DNA from: Actinomycetes bacterium
GTDB lineage: Bacteria > Actinomycetota > Acidimicrobiia > Acidimicrobiales > SZUA-35
NCBI GenBank assembly: GCA_024227975.1
Contig: JAAETV010000152.1
Coordinates: 1 to 7,649, forward strand
DNA length: 7,649 bases
Direction: 5' to 3'
Position numbers and translations under genes: made by a program. Below the pieces are notes generated by a model. The model was not told where the DNA came from, searched no databases, and worked only from the letters and a program-made list of their open reading frames with translations. Positions 1-6,543 of this stretch are shown one piece after another (position 1 is the stretch's first letter; each line of letters opens with the position of its first letter).

Positions 1-2275
1 CATCGGTCGCCTCAACCGTCCTGCCCAATGCGTCGAGGATCGCTGCTTCCATGGTGGCAACCTCGATCCTGTGCTCAACCCGATCTCCGGTGAGCAGTCG
101 CATGCTGGCAAGGTGCTGCTCGGCACGATCCGGTCGGCCGCCGGCCAGGTCGAGCCGTGCCCCCGTTGAGTACTGTTCGAACTGAGGATTGTCGAACTCT
201 CGTTGGCCGCGCTGAGGTATGGAAGCCGATCGCTCGTGCAGTCGTATTGCCCTTTCGGGATCTCCCGCTCGCAGCGCAACTCGCGCTTCGCAGGAGTCGA
301 GCCCTTGAATCAGCGCCTTGCTCTGGCCGAATCCGGCCAGATGATGCCGGGCCTCGTCGATGATCTCAGCTGCTTCGCCGTGGTCGCCTTGCAGCGATTG
401 GGCTTCGGCCCATCGCCGGTAGGCCAGCGATGTGTAGTCGATGGTTGTTGTCTTGCGAAGCTCGACCAATGCCTGGCGGAAGGCCTCGGCCGCGGTCTCC
501 AGATCGAACTGTTCGAAGGCTACGACGCCGCGGCCGAGATGCCCAGCCCCTCCAATCGGGAACTGGCGTCCTCCTGTTTCCAGGTCGCGGGCCAGGTCGA
601 GGGCGGACAGAAAAAGGTACCGGGCCCGATCGAGCTCACCGTCGCGAACACTGACAGCTCCCGCCGCCACTCGGGCCGAGAATGCGGTGTAGTCGTTCCC
701 GACCTGGTCGGCCAAGTTCATTGCTTCGTCGAGATGCTGAATTGCCTCAGATGATTGGCCGACGACGAGCTCACCAATTCCGCAGTAGAGATGTGAGACA
801 CAGATGGAGCCGAGGTCGCTCTCGGCTAGGAGCTCCAGGCTCCGATGACCGTGCTCCACGCACTCGACGTGGCGGCCGTCGAACCAGGCCGCGATGGCTC
901 GAATCAGTTCGAGGTGGCCGGCTCTCGACCCAAAGAATCCTTCTGGTGCTAGCCGCTCGGCTCTCGCCAGATCGTGCAAAGCTTCCTGGGGTTGATCGGC
1001 AAACAGCTCCGACCACGCCCTCGTCAGCAACAGGCGAGGGTCATGGTCGACAACGGTGGGAGGAAACAACCCCAGCCACGCCCGGTGCCGACCAATGTCG
1101 CCCTGCATCAGCAATCTCGGTGCCCGTCGCGCCGCCAGCTCGGCTGCAGCATCGGTGTCTCCGGCCTTGATCAGGTAGCGGAGAGCTTGATCTAGGTCGC
1201 CATCCTGTTCACACCAGGCCGCTGCTGACCTCAGTACCTCGGTGACCCTCTCTGGCTCGCGCCGGTGGATCCTGGCTCGGAGCAGTTCGGCGAACAGCTG
1301 GTGATAGCGGAAACAGTCTCCACCCGAACCGGTCCGGACAACGAACAGGTTTCGGGTGAATAGATCGTCCAGGGTCTCACCAGATTGGTGAGTATCCATG
1401 ACGGTGTCACAAAGCTCGGCGGTCATCTCGTCGAGCAGCGACGACTCGAGGAGGAACCGCTGGACCCTTTCTGGCTCTCGGTTCAGCACCTCTTCGAGCA
1501 GATAGTCGGCCACGAACCGGTCGTCGCCTGAGAACGAATCGACGAATTCCTCAACGTCAGTGCGGCCAGTCAACGACAACGCAGCCATCCGCAGCCCGAC
1601 GGCCCACCCTTCGATCCGTTCATTGAGTCGAGCGACAAGTGCAGATGGGATTGGTTGGCCGGCCGCTGCGAGCAGTTCCTCGCTCTCGGCGGGGGTGAAG
1701 GCGAGATCAGCGGCCCGTAGCTCCGTCAGCTGGCCAGCGGCCCGGAGCCGAGCCAGTGCCACCGGAGGGTCGAACCGCGACAGCAAGGCCAGCCTGACGT
1801 GGGGAGGAAGGTGGTTGATCAAGAACTCCAGAGCGTGAAGGACTGGCTCAGATGAGATGTGGTGGAGGTCCTCGACGACGATGACCGTGCCCTCGTGGGC
1901 CGCTTCGAGATCCTCCGCCGCGGCACTGGCCAGCATGATCCCGGCTGCGGCCAGACCTGATGACGACGAGACCAGTCCTTGGAGCCGGCCCCGGCCGCAC
2001 ACCGGCTCGATGGCGTTTGCGACTCGGGTGAAGAAGATCATGAGGTCGTCATCACGGTCCTCCAGAGAGATCCAGCTCGACGGGTGCTCTGTCGTTTCGA
2101 GCCAGTCGGCGACTGCCGTCGTCTTACCGAACCCGGCTGGAGCGACAACTACGACAACTGGTGATCGGCCGTCCTCCATTAGCTGTGTCAACCGAGGGCG
2201 CTGATAGTGGTCGGCTCGGAGGGCGGAGGAGGCGGGAGCTGCCCCCCTTCGATGTTCACCGTCTTGCACCGTCAC
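1..2275 (-). CDS. MalT/LAL-type LuxR-family ATP-dependent regulator, 3' end outside window
   Basis: The minus strand is open without a stop from the GTG at 2275 to the left edge (758 codons); the nearest in-frame upstream stop is at 2327-2329. Seen: a Walker A motif APAGFGKTT (residues 45-53) after RPRL (26-29); a Walker B strand VIVVED (131-136); SRFDPP (166-171) followed by LARLRAAGQLTELRAADL; GWAVGLRMAALSL (223-235); then a long helical, TPR-like region rich in Ala and Leu from about residue 350 on. This order is that of STAND-class MalT/LAL regulators, which bind ATP and an inducer, oligomerise and activate transcription through a C-terminal LuxR helix-turn-helix. That domain would lie beyond the edge and is inferred only. 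The start is uncertain: GTG 2275, GTG 2269 and ATG 2179 are in frame. The ATG would remove the RPRL segment that precedes the P-loop in this family, and no clear Shine-Dalgarno site supports any of them. It lies 77 bases downstream of the aminotransferase gene on the same strand, so cotranscription is possible. Confidence 0.9.
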   Translation of the reverse strand, partial: MTVQDGEHRRGAAPASSALRADHYQRPRLTQLMEDGRSPVVVVVAPAGFGKTTAVADWLETTEHPSSWISLEDRDDDLMIFFTRVANAIEPVCGRGRLQGLVSSSSGLAAAGIMLASAAAEDLEAAHEGTVIVVEDLHHISSEPVLHALEFLINHLPPHVRLALLSRFDPPVALARLRAAGQLTELRAADLAFTPAESEELLAAAGQPIPSALVARLNERIEGWAVGLRMAALSLTGRTDVEEFVDSFSGDDRFVADYLLEEVLNREPERVQRFLLESSLLDEMTAELCDTVMDTHQSGETLDDLFTRNLFVVRTGSGGDCFRYHQLFAELLRARIHRREPERVTEVLRSAAAWCEQDGDLDQALRYLIKAGDTDAAAELAARRAPRLLMQGDIGRHRAWLGLFPPTVVDHDPRLLLTRAWSELFADQPQEALHDLARAERLAPEGFFGSRAGHLELIRAIAAWFDGRHVECVEHGHRSLELLAESDLGSICVSHLYCGIGELVVGQSSEAIQHLDEAMNLADQVGNDYTAFSARVAAGAVSVRDGELDRARYLFLSALDLARDLETGGRQFPIGGAGHLGRGVVAFEQFDLETAAEAFRQALVELRKTTTIDYTSLAYRRWAEAQSLQGDHGEAAEIIDEARHHLAGFGQSKALIQGLDSCEARVALRAGDPERAIRLHERSASIPQRGQREFDNPQFEQYSTGARLDLAGGRPDRAEQHLASMRLLTGDRVEHRIEVATMEAAILDALGRTVEATD

Positions 2276-2352
2276 ACAGACAACGTACTCTCGAGCCGAC
2301 CGGCACCACAGCGACGCATCACCTGCTCACCGTTGGCACCGCTGGGGAGGGA

Positions 2353-3618
2353 CTATCCGGCGTTCATCACTTCGAGCACGTGCCCGACCTCAGCCACCGT
2401 GTTGTAGAAGTGGGGAGCAAGTCGGATCATGCCGCTGCGTTGTGCCACGTCGATCCCGCCGGCAGCTAGGCGTGCACTCGTCCGGTCGGCGGACGCATCG
2501 AGTGGTCGGACGAAGATGATGCCCGAACGTTGCTTGCTGGGGCCGCGATCTTGCACCTCGAACCTGTTGTGATCGAGGCCAGCGATGAGCTGGGCTGCAA
2601 GCTCGAGGTTGTGATCGTGGATCGCGGGAACACCAGTTGAATTGATGAGGTCGACGGATTCCGCAAACGGTGCGTTGTTGAAGAAGTTGGCGGTGCCAAA
2701 GATGTCGTGTCGACCCGTTTCCGGTGGATCGATGTCGGAGAGGTCAATGTCTGGCTTTGTCAGGTCATCGGTGGACAGGGTGTTGAGCCAGTAGAGCTTG
2801 GTGGGAGCGACCTTCTCTTGGGCTCGCTCGCCGAGCCAGCAGAAGCCGGTTCCGTATGGGCCACAGAGCCACTTGAACCCGACGGTACTGAGTGCATCGA
2901 TGGGAATTTGCTTCACGTCGAGGGGGATGGCACCGACCGCTTGGGAGCCGTTGACGATGAACAGCACCCCTGCTTCGCGACACAGGGACCCGATTCCCTC
3001 CAGGTCAATCATCTGCCCGGAGAAGGAGTGAACCCAGGTCAGACACACAGCTCTGGTCCGGTGGGTGATGGCTGATCGAACCTCGTCGGCCGTCGCCACG
3101 GGTTTCGTTGGCCGGATCTGGCGGACAATGACTCCATGCTGCTGGAGACGGAGCCATGGCAACAGGTCGGACGGGAAATCGTTGGCCGCCACGACAACCT
3201 CATCGCCGGCCTCGAGCCCCATGCCGTTGGCCAGCAGGTGGAGTCCGTAGGAGGCGCTGTTCGCCAGGACCACATCTTTGACCTGTGCACCAACGAGATC
3301 GGCAAGGCGGCACCTCAGCTCAGCGATCAGGTCGCTGAACGCACGCGAGGGCTGCAGATGGTGGGGCTGAGTCTTCCAACGGACCATCCGTTCAACGGCT
3401 GTGACCCCCCGTGTTGGCAACGGGCCCTGATGAGACGCGTTCAGCCAAACCCGATCCGCTGGCAGATCAAACTCATTCGACACATCGAGCACTACCCCCA
3501 GTCTCGCGCCGCCGGCGAGCCCAGAGTGGTCGGTCTGTGCCCCTACGGCGCCCTCCGAACCGTCGACGCCGACGTGTGACCCACGCCAAGGCAAGCGTGT
3601 CTTCTCTGGGGGCGGCAT
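2353..3618 (-). CDS. Class V aminotransferase-fold PLP-dependent enzyme (isopenicillin N epimerase / cysteine desulfurase-like)
   Basis: The product has 421 residues from ATG 3618. The domain starts near residue 46 with FDLPADRVWLNASHQGPLP. Then come NSASYGLHLLANG (PLP phosphate-side segment), GDEVVVAANDFPSDLLPWL, the PLP-ring strand VNGSQAVGAIPLDV (Asn223, Gln226) and GFKWLCGPYGTGF, with Lys249 as the expected Schiff-base lysine. These blocks match the epimerase/desulfurase-like branch of fold-type I class V enzymes; the substrate cannot be told. Odd point: position 223 is Asn (AAC) where the family normally has the Asp that contacts the pyridine nitrogen. Start choice: ATG 3618 has AAGGA six bases upstream, but it adds about 45 residues of unfamiliar sequence and leaves only 37 bases to the divergent gene at 3656. 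GTG 3483 would give a compact 376-residue protein and is a serious alternative (there the residues are Asn178 and Lys204). ATG 3702 overlaps the divergent gene and is unlikely. The MalT-like regulator gene follows. Confidence 0.88.
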   Translation of the reverse strand: MPPPEKTRLPWRGSHVGVDGSEGAVGAQTDHSGLAGGARLGVVLDVSNEFDLPADRVWLNASHQGPLPTRGVTAVERMVRWKTQPHHLQPSRAFSDLIAELRCRLADLVGAQVKDVVLANSASYGLHLLANGMGLEAGDEVVVAANDFPSDLLPWLRLQQHGVIVRQIRPTKPVATADEVRSAITHRTRAVCLTWVHSFSGQMIDLEGIGSLCREAGVLFIVNGSQAVGAIPLDVKQIPIDALSTVGFKWLCGPYGTGFCWLGERAQEKVAPTKLYWLNTLSTDDLTKPDIDLSDIDPPETGRHDIFGTANFFNNAPFAESVDLINSTGVPAIHDHNLELAAQLIAGLDHNRFEVQDRGPSKQRSGIIFVRPLDASADRTSARLAAGGIDVAQRSGMIRLAPHFYNTVAEVGHVLEVMNAG

Positions 3619-3624
3619 GAACAA

Positions 3625-3629
3625 TCCTT
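3625..3629 (-). promoter_or_regulatory. Shine-Dalgarno site favouring ATG 3618 of the aminotransferase gene
   Basis: AAGGA on the minus strand lies six bases before ATG 3618. It is the best ribosome-binding site among the candidate starts. GTG 3483 has only a GGGGG run about 11 bases upstream, and ATG 3702 has AGGAG directly abutting it. The site decides the call in favour of 3618 but does not exclude 3483, which fits the domain boundary better. Confidence 0.5.
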
Positions 3630-3655
3630 GGAATTGACGACTACCGTCGCCCCCG

Positions 3656-3952
3656 GTGGCTCTATCGAGGAAGAAGTCGAGGCAGATTGTCGTTGAGGGC
3701 ATCTCCTATCGGTGGGCCGTGTCAATGGACAGCGGCTATGACGTCGTCGTCGTTCAACACGACAGTGGCACCGGCCAACGGCTCGAAGCACAGACGTCTC
3801 TGTGGCGGCGCCCGGGCGAGCACCGACGCATCACTCCCGCCGGGGTTTCGGCCCTCATCACCTACGCGCTCACGAACGGGTGGGTGCCCGATTCTCTCGG
3901 CCCGCCGATGAGGGTCCAAGACATTGACAAGCAGGTCGAGCTGTTCACCTAG
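3656..3952 (+). CDS. Small uncharacterised protein, 98 residues
   Basis: I cannot assign a function. The start must be the GTG at 3656: the frame has a stop at 3635 and no other start until ATG 3725, which would remove the basic N-terminus. The protein begins with a Lys/Arg-rich stretch (ALSRKKSRQ) followed by IVVEGISYRWAVS and VVVQHDSGTGQRLEA, a pattern suggesting a small beta-rich fold. An RRITPAGVSALITYAL segment follows that could be a helix, then NGWVPDSLGPPMRV. It resembles a loosely defined type of small hypothetical protein found in many bacteria (basic start, YRW, GQRL, an ITP helix, GW.P end); this is recollection, not a search. No Shine-Dalgarno site precedes the start, so leaderless translation is possible. 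It is divergent from the aminotransferase gene and convergent with the antiporter gene, so it is probably a single-gene unit. Confidence 0.75.
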   Translation: MALSRKKSRQIVVEGISYRWAVSMDSGYDVVVVQHDSGTGQRLEAQTSLWRRPGEHRRITPAGVSALITYALTNGWVPDSLGPPMRVQDIDKQVELFT

Positions 3953-3960
3953 CCCGTGAT

Positions 3961-5190
3961 TCAGATCGGCTCTTGCTGTCGCTGGAGCCATCGCGGTCCG
4001 CTCCAGGCGATGGCCAGTGCTCCGATGGGGGCGGTAACGATGATGGCCAGCACCGCGATGGTCACGACCTGAGTCCCGTAGATTTCGGCCTGGAGGCCAG
4101 AGTGGTTCTGTCGGGCCAGGTCGAGGGCCAAGGCCCCGATAGCTGCTTGCACCGTCGCCTTGGGGATCCAAGCCACGGCGATGAAGAGCCTCTCGTGAGT
4201 CGTGAAATGGCTGGAAGATGCGGAGAAGTAGGTGACGAGTAGGCGCACGGTCAGGCCGATTGCAAGGATGACCAGGCCTCCCCGGACATAGGCGGGTTCG
4301 ACCGTCTCCAATACAACGGCCGCACCGATCAAGCCGAACAGAAGCGGTTGTGCCAGGGCCCATACCTGGCCCAGTCTCATGGCAACGGGGTATGACTCGC
4401 CGTGCCATCCGCGACCGGCCACGGCTCCCATGGTCATGGCAGCCAGGCTTCCTCCACCCGCGAACCCGATTGCCCAACCGCCGAACACCGCGACCAGGCC
4501 TACTCCGGTCAGGGCTCCAAATCGGAACCAGGCTGGAGCTCGCACAATGGCAGCACAGAAGGATCCAGCCAGAATGCCGGCACCCAGGCCGAGGGCGAGC
4601 TCCAGGGGAGCGCGGAGCAGGCTCTCAGTGATGCTCGCCTCCCCTTGGCCTGCGAAGATCAGGCTCAGACTGGCACCGAATCCGGTGATCGAGAGAACAT
4701 CGTCGAAGGTGGCCGCAGCCAAGATCATTGTAGGGATGCCCTTGGAGACTCCATAACCCTTGTGCTGCAAATCAAGCAGGCTTGGGACCACCACGGCTGG
4801 TGAAACTGCGGCGACCACGAAACCCAACAGAAGGCCCCAGATCAGCGGCAGATCTAGTACGAGCTTCGCGACGGCTGCCACCGTAGCCGCCTCACTCAGA
4901 TTCGGAAGGAATGCTAGTCGAACTAGACTACCGCGTAGATCAACTAGTGCATTCAGATCCAGCCCGAGTCCGGCTCGCAGCAGAATCACCGTCAAGGCAG
5001 CCAAGCGCAGCCCAACCGACCAACTGTCTGGCAGATTCGCAAGAAGATCGCCGGGGACGTTCCCAACGAGTATTCCAGCGAGCAACATGCCCAGGAGTGG
5101 TGGCATTTGAAGGCGCCTCGCCATAAGCCCACCTAGAACCGAAGCGGCAAGGAGTATCCCCAAGGCCACGATTTCACCGACGGGTGTCAC
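3961..5190 (-). CDS. Cation/proton antiporter, NHA2 (SLC9B)-like member of the CPA superfamily
   Basis: The product is a 409-residue membrane protein with about a dozen hydrophobic segments, the usual size for the transport domain, and no cytosolic regulatory domain. Motifs resembling animal NHA2 are clear: ILLRAGLGLD (70-78), AAVSPAVVVPSLLDLQ (127-142), GYGVSKGIPT (145-154), the ion-binding carboxylate pair TFDDVLSITGFG (Asp163-Asp164), GLTVRLL with Arg316, and WIPKATVQAAIG with Lys344. From the family it is expected to exchange Na+ or Li+ for protons in the cytoplasmic membrane and help control pH and sodium; the ion specificity is inferred. The start is GTG 5190, with GAGAGG five bases upstream. 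The 3' end converges with the small gene ending at 3952, eight bases away, and no classical hairpin plus T-run terminator is visible there. It is divergent from the amide operon and shares its upstream region. Confidence 0.93.
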   Translation of the reverse strand: MTPVGEIVALGILLAASVLGGLMARRLQMPPLLGMLLAGILVGNVPGDLLANLPDSWSVGLRLAALTVILLRAGLGLDLNALVDLRGSLVRLAFLPNLSEAATVAAVAKLVLDLPLIWGLLLGFVVAAVSPAVVVPSLLDLQHKGYGVSKGIPTMILAAATFDDVLSITGFGASLSLIFAGQGEASITESLLRAPLELALGLGAGILAGSFCAAIVRAPAWFRFGALTGVGLVAVFGGWAIGFAGGGSLAAMTMGAVAGRGWHGESYPVAMRLGQVWALAQPLLFGLIGAAVVLETVEPAYVRGGLVILAIGLTVRLLVTYFSASSSHFTTHERLFIAVAWIPKATVQAAIGALALDLARQNHSGLQAEIYGTQVVTIAVLAIIVTAPIGALAIAWSGPRWLQRQQEPI

Positions 5191-5195
5191 GGCTT

Positions 5196-5201
5196 CCTCT
5201 C
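5196..5201 (-). promoter_or_regulatory. Shine-Dalgarno site of the antiporter gene
   Basis: GAGAGG on the minus strand lies five bases before GTG 5190. It supports this GTG as the start of the antiporter. Confidence 0.7.
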
Positions 5202-5266
5202 AATTCACTGGTGGCTAGCAATGCCAGCAACGGAGCGAAGGCTTGGGGATAGAAGGATTCCACCGG

Positions 5267-5295
5267 ACGATAACTCTCCGCAGGCAGGCTCGCAA
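5267..5295 (-). promoter_or_regulatory. Candidate promoter of the antiporter gene
   Basis: On the minus strand TTGCGA (5295-5290) is followed after 17 bases by TATCGT (5272-5267). Each hexamer matches four of six consensus positions and the spacing is ideal. Transcription would begin near 5260, giving a leader of about 70 bases before GTG 5190. It is back to back with the amide-operon promoter, with 41 bases between the two -35 boxes. Confidence 0.4.
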
Positions 5296-5336
5296 TGTTC
5301 CGATTGGGCATGGCTGGCGAAGCAGCTAGACCCAAG

Positions 5337-5366
5337 TTGACATGCCAGTGGCCAGGGCCTCATAAT
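5337..5366 (+). promoter_or_regulatory. Strong housekeeping-sigma-like promoter of the fmdB-amiS-fmdA operon
   Basis: A perfect -35 box TTGACA (5337-5342) is followed after 18 bases by CATAAT (5361-5366), which matches five of six positions of TATAAT. Transcription would start near 5373, leaving a leader of about 47 bases before ATG 5420. The spacer holds GCCAG twice (5344-5348 and 5351-5355), a possible but unproven protein-binding repeat. Confidence 0.75.
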
Positions 5367-5374
5367 GATGAGCA

Positions 5375-5419
5375 CGGTTCCCGCCGAGTTGGGACCGGGA
5401 GGCTGATCTAGGGGGAACC
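5375..5419 (+). promoter_or_regulatory. fmdB leader with two mutually exclusive pairings, one covering the ribosome-binding site
   Basis: GGTTCCC (5376-5382) can pair in two ways. The first is with GGGACC (5391-5396), closed by C5375-G5397, with one bulged T and an eight-base loop. The second is a perfect seven-base pairing with GGGAACC (5413-5419), which overlaps the Shine-Dalgarno run AGGGGG (5410-5415) just before ATG 5420. The first would leave ribosome access free and the second would hide it. Whether this regulates anything is inference; short G/C matches of this kind can arise by chance. Confidence 0.3.
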
Positions 5420-5710
5420 ATGGTCGCCTACGAGTATCGGTGTGACAGCCACGGAGTTTTTGTGGTGCATCTCCCAATGGGTGATGCCACAGCATCAGCA
5501 CCATGCGTAACCTGTCACCGCGATGCACCTCGGTTCTACTCGGTACCGATGCTCCAAAGAGCACCGGCTGACCGTATGGCCTTGATCGACAAGGCTGAAA
5601 GGAGCCGCGATGAGCCCGAAGTTGTCTCGTCGCTTCCGTCACGTCATCCAAGCAAACGGACACCAACAGCACCGCTGACCCCTGCTCTTCAAAGGCTACC
5701 TCGGCCTTGA
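5420..5710 (+). CDS. fmdB: FmdB-family zinc-ribbon protein of the amide operon
   Basis: The product has 96 residues. It opens with the FmdB signature VAYEYRC (2-8), then PMGDA and a C-V-T-C knuckle (Cys29, Cys32) with RFYSVPML after it. The rest is charged and disordered-looking, and ends with DEPEVVSSLP (64-73) and PALQRLPRP (88-96). FmdB proteins are small putative zinc ribbons found beside formamidase genes and proposed to be regulators or accessory factors; their true role is not settled. In the first knuckle the usual Cys-x2-Cys is Cys8-x2-His11, so zinc would be held by three Cys and one His, or not at all. ATG 5420 is supported by AGGGGG at 5410-5415 and by the promoter at 5337-5366. 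It is the first gene of the operon, 102 bases before amiS. Confidence 0.85.
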   Translation: MVAYEYRCDSHGVFVVHLPMGDATASAPCVTCHRDAPRFYSVPMLQRAPADRMALIDKAERSRDEPEVVSSLPSRHPSKRTPTAPLTPALQRLPRP

Positions 5711-5733
5711 TCTGAGCAGTTTGGCAGCGACAT

Positions 5734-5747
5734 AGTTGAAGTCAACT
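5734..5747 (+). repeat. Palindrome AGTTGA-AG-TCAACT in the fmdB-amiS gap
   Basis: The two six-base arms are exactly complementary around a two-base centre. The site lies 66 bases before ATG 5813, in a stretch less G/C-rich than its surroundings. It could be an operator for a dimeric repressor. As RNA it would be a poor hairpin because the centre is only two bases. No good promoter hexamers overlap it. Confidence 0.4.
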
Positions 5748-5800
5748 GGCATCAGTAGGTGCTAGTTCGCCATGCATTCGCAGACAAATAGAGGAAGATG

Positions 5801-5804
5801 AAGG
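5801..5804 (+). promoter_or_regulatory. Shine-Dalgarno site of amiS
   Basis: AAGG (GAAGG with the preceding G) ends eight bases before ATG 5813. It is moderate in strength but correctly placed, and fixes the amiS start at a point where the first membrane segment begins at once. Confidence 0.55.
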
Positions 5805-5812
5805 TCTGAATA

Positions 5813-6445
5813 ATGGGAAGTGTTGGACTACTCTACGTCGGCGCAATCCTATTCCTGAACGGCGCGATGCTGTTGGGATGGGTCGAAGGTAAATCTGCCG
5901 GGCCACTCAATCTGTTCGTAGGCATTCTCCAGGTTGTGACGCCAACGTATTTGATCTTCACTGCGGCCGGTGACGAGAACGCGATCCTTGGTGCTTCGGG
6001 AATCTACCTCTTTGGATTCACGTATCTCTATGTCGCCATGAACGTGTTCTTCGATCTGGATGGTTCGGGTCTCGGGTACTTCTCCGGCTTTGTCACCGGT
6101 TGTGCCCTGGTATTCGCTGGCCTGAACTTCTGGCGGGAGGGCTTCGGCGACAACGGCTTCGGCGTCATCTGGCTCTACTGGGCCTTTCTCTGGGGTCTCT
6201 TCTTCGTCGTCCTCGGACTCGGGCGAGAGAGCCTCGGCCGGTACACGGGCGGGGTGGCCGCCGTCGAAGGAATCGTCACCGGTGCGATCCCTGCTTTCCT
6301 GCTCCTCACCGGCAACTGGACCGACAACACCGACACTGCCGCCATCGTGTTGGCCATCTTCGGGGTCGTCGCCTTCGTGGTCTTGTGGCCGGTCCTACGC
6401 GAGTCGAGCCCAGCACCCGATCGTGCGGCGGCCGGTGCGACCTAG
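5813..6445 (+). CDS. amiS: AmiS/UreI-family amide or urea channel
   Basis: The product is a 210-residue, very hydrophobic protein, about the usual length for the family. The N-terminus LLYVGAILFLNGAMLLGW (6-23) is the AmiS/UreI hallmark. Further membrane segments are near 31-50, 57-79, 88-106, 116-136, 145-166 and 176-195, seven stretches in all, so one may not fully cross. The aromatic-rich segment LYWAFLWGLFF (121-131) and Glu152 in VAAVEGIVTGAIP are typical of these proton-gated or passive channels. Known members carry urea (UreI) or short aliphatic amides (AmiS) across the inner membrane. Being just upstream of fmdA, formamide, acetamide or urea are the likely solutes, with amides favoured because no urease gene is present. 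The tail is short, Ala-rich and cytoplasmic-looking. It is presumably cotranscribed with its neighbours. Confidence 0.93.
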   Translation: MGSVGLLYVGAILFLNGAMLLGWVEGKSAGPLNLFVGILQVVTPTYLIFTAAGDENAILGASGIYLFGFTYLYVAMNVFFDLDGSGLGYFSGFVTGCALVFAGLNFWREGFGDNGFGVIWLYWAFLWGLFFVVLGLGRESLGRYTGGVAAVEGIVTGAIPAFLLLTGNWTDNTDTAAIVLAIFGVVAFVVLWPVLRESSPAPDRAAAGAT

Positions 6446-6532
6446 ACGCCGACCGAGCCCATGGTGCCGGCCGGCTCTCGCCCGATGCGCCTCCCGCAAA
6501 TCAACCGTAAAGACAGAATCACAGCTAGAGAT

Positions 6533-6536
6533 AGGA
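6533..6536 (+). promoter_or_regulatory. Shine-Dalgarno site of fmdA
   Basis: AGGA lies seven bases before ATG 6544, which supports that start. The 98-base gap from amiS holds no promoter I can recognise, which agrees with read-through from upstream. Confidence 0.6.
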
Positions 6537-6543
6537 CTCCCTG

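Noticed and set aside
203..754. Plus-strand open frame of 183 codons
   Set aside because: It is the antisense shadow of the MalT-like regulator, whose minus-strand frame has family motifs and no interruption. The shadow product resembles nothing.
3634..3647. TTGACG and TACCGT as a promoter of the 98-codon gene
   Set aside because: The two hexamers are only two bases apart, so they cannot serve as -35 and -10. TACCGT alone could be a leaderless -10 box, but the evidence is too thin to list.
3953..3960. Bidirectional terminator between the convergent 98-codon gene and the antiporter gene
   Set aside because: The gap has eight bases. The nearest stem, GGCTC with GAGCC inside the antiporter's last codons, is weak and has no T-run.
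3722..4477. Minus-strand open frame of 251 codons
   Set aside because: It overlaps the antiporter gene in another frame and the 98-codon gene on the opposite strand. Its product is Arg/Gly/Pro-rich and low in complexity, as expected for an out-of-frame reading of G/C-rich DNA.
5205..5672. Minus-strand open frame of 155 codons upstream of the antiporter gene
   Set aside because: It runs antisense to the FmdB-like gene and through both promoters. Its product is rich in Arg, Pro, Cys and His with no recognisable motif, whereas the plus-strand frame has a clear family signature and a ribosome-binding site.
6455..6477. GAGCC...GGCTC hairpin after amiS as a terminator
   Set aside because: The stem is only five base pairs with a 13-base loop and no T-run. 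A terminator here would also cut off fmdA, which has no promoter of its own that I can see.
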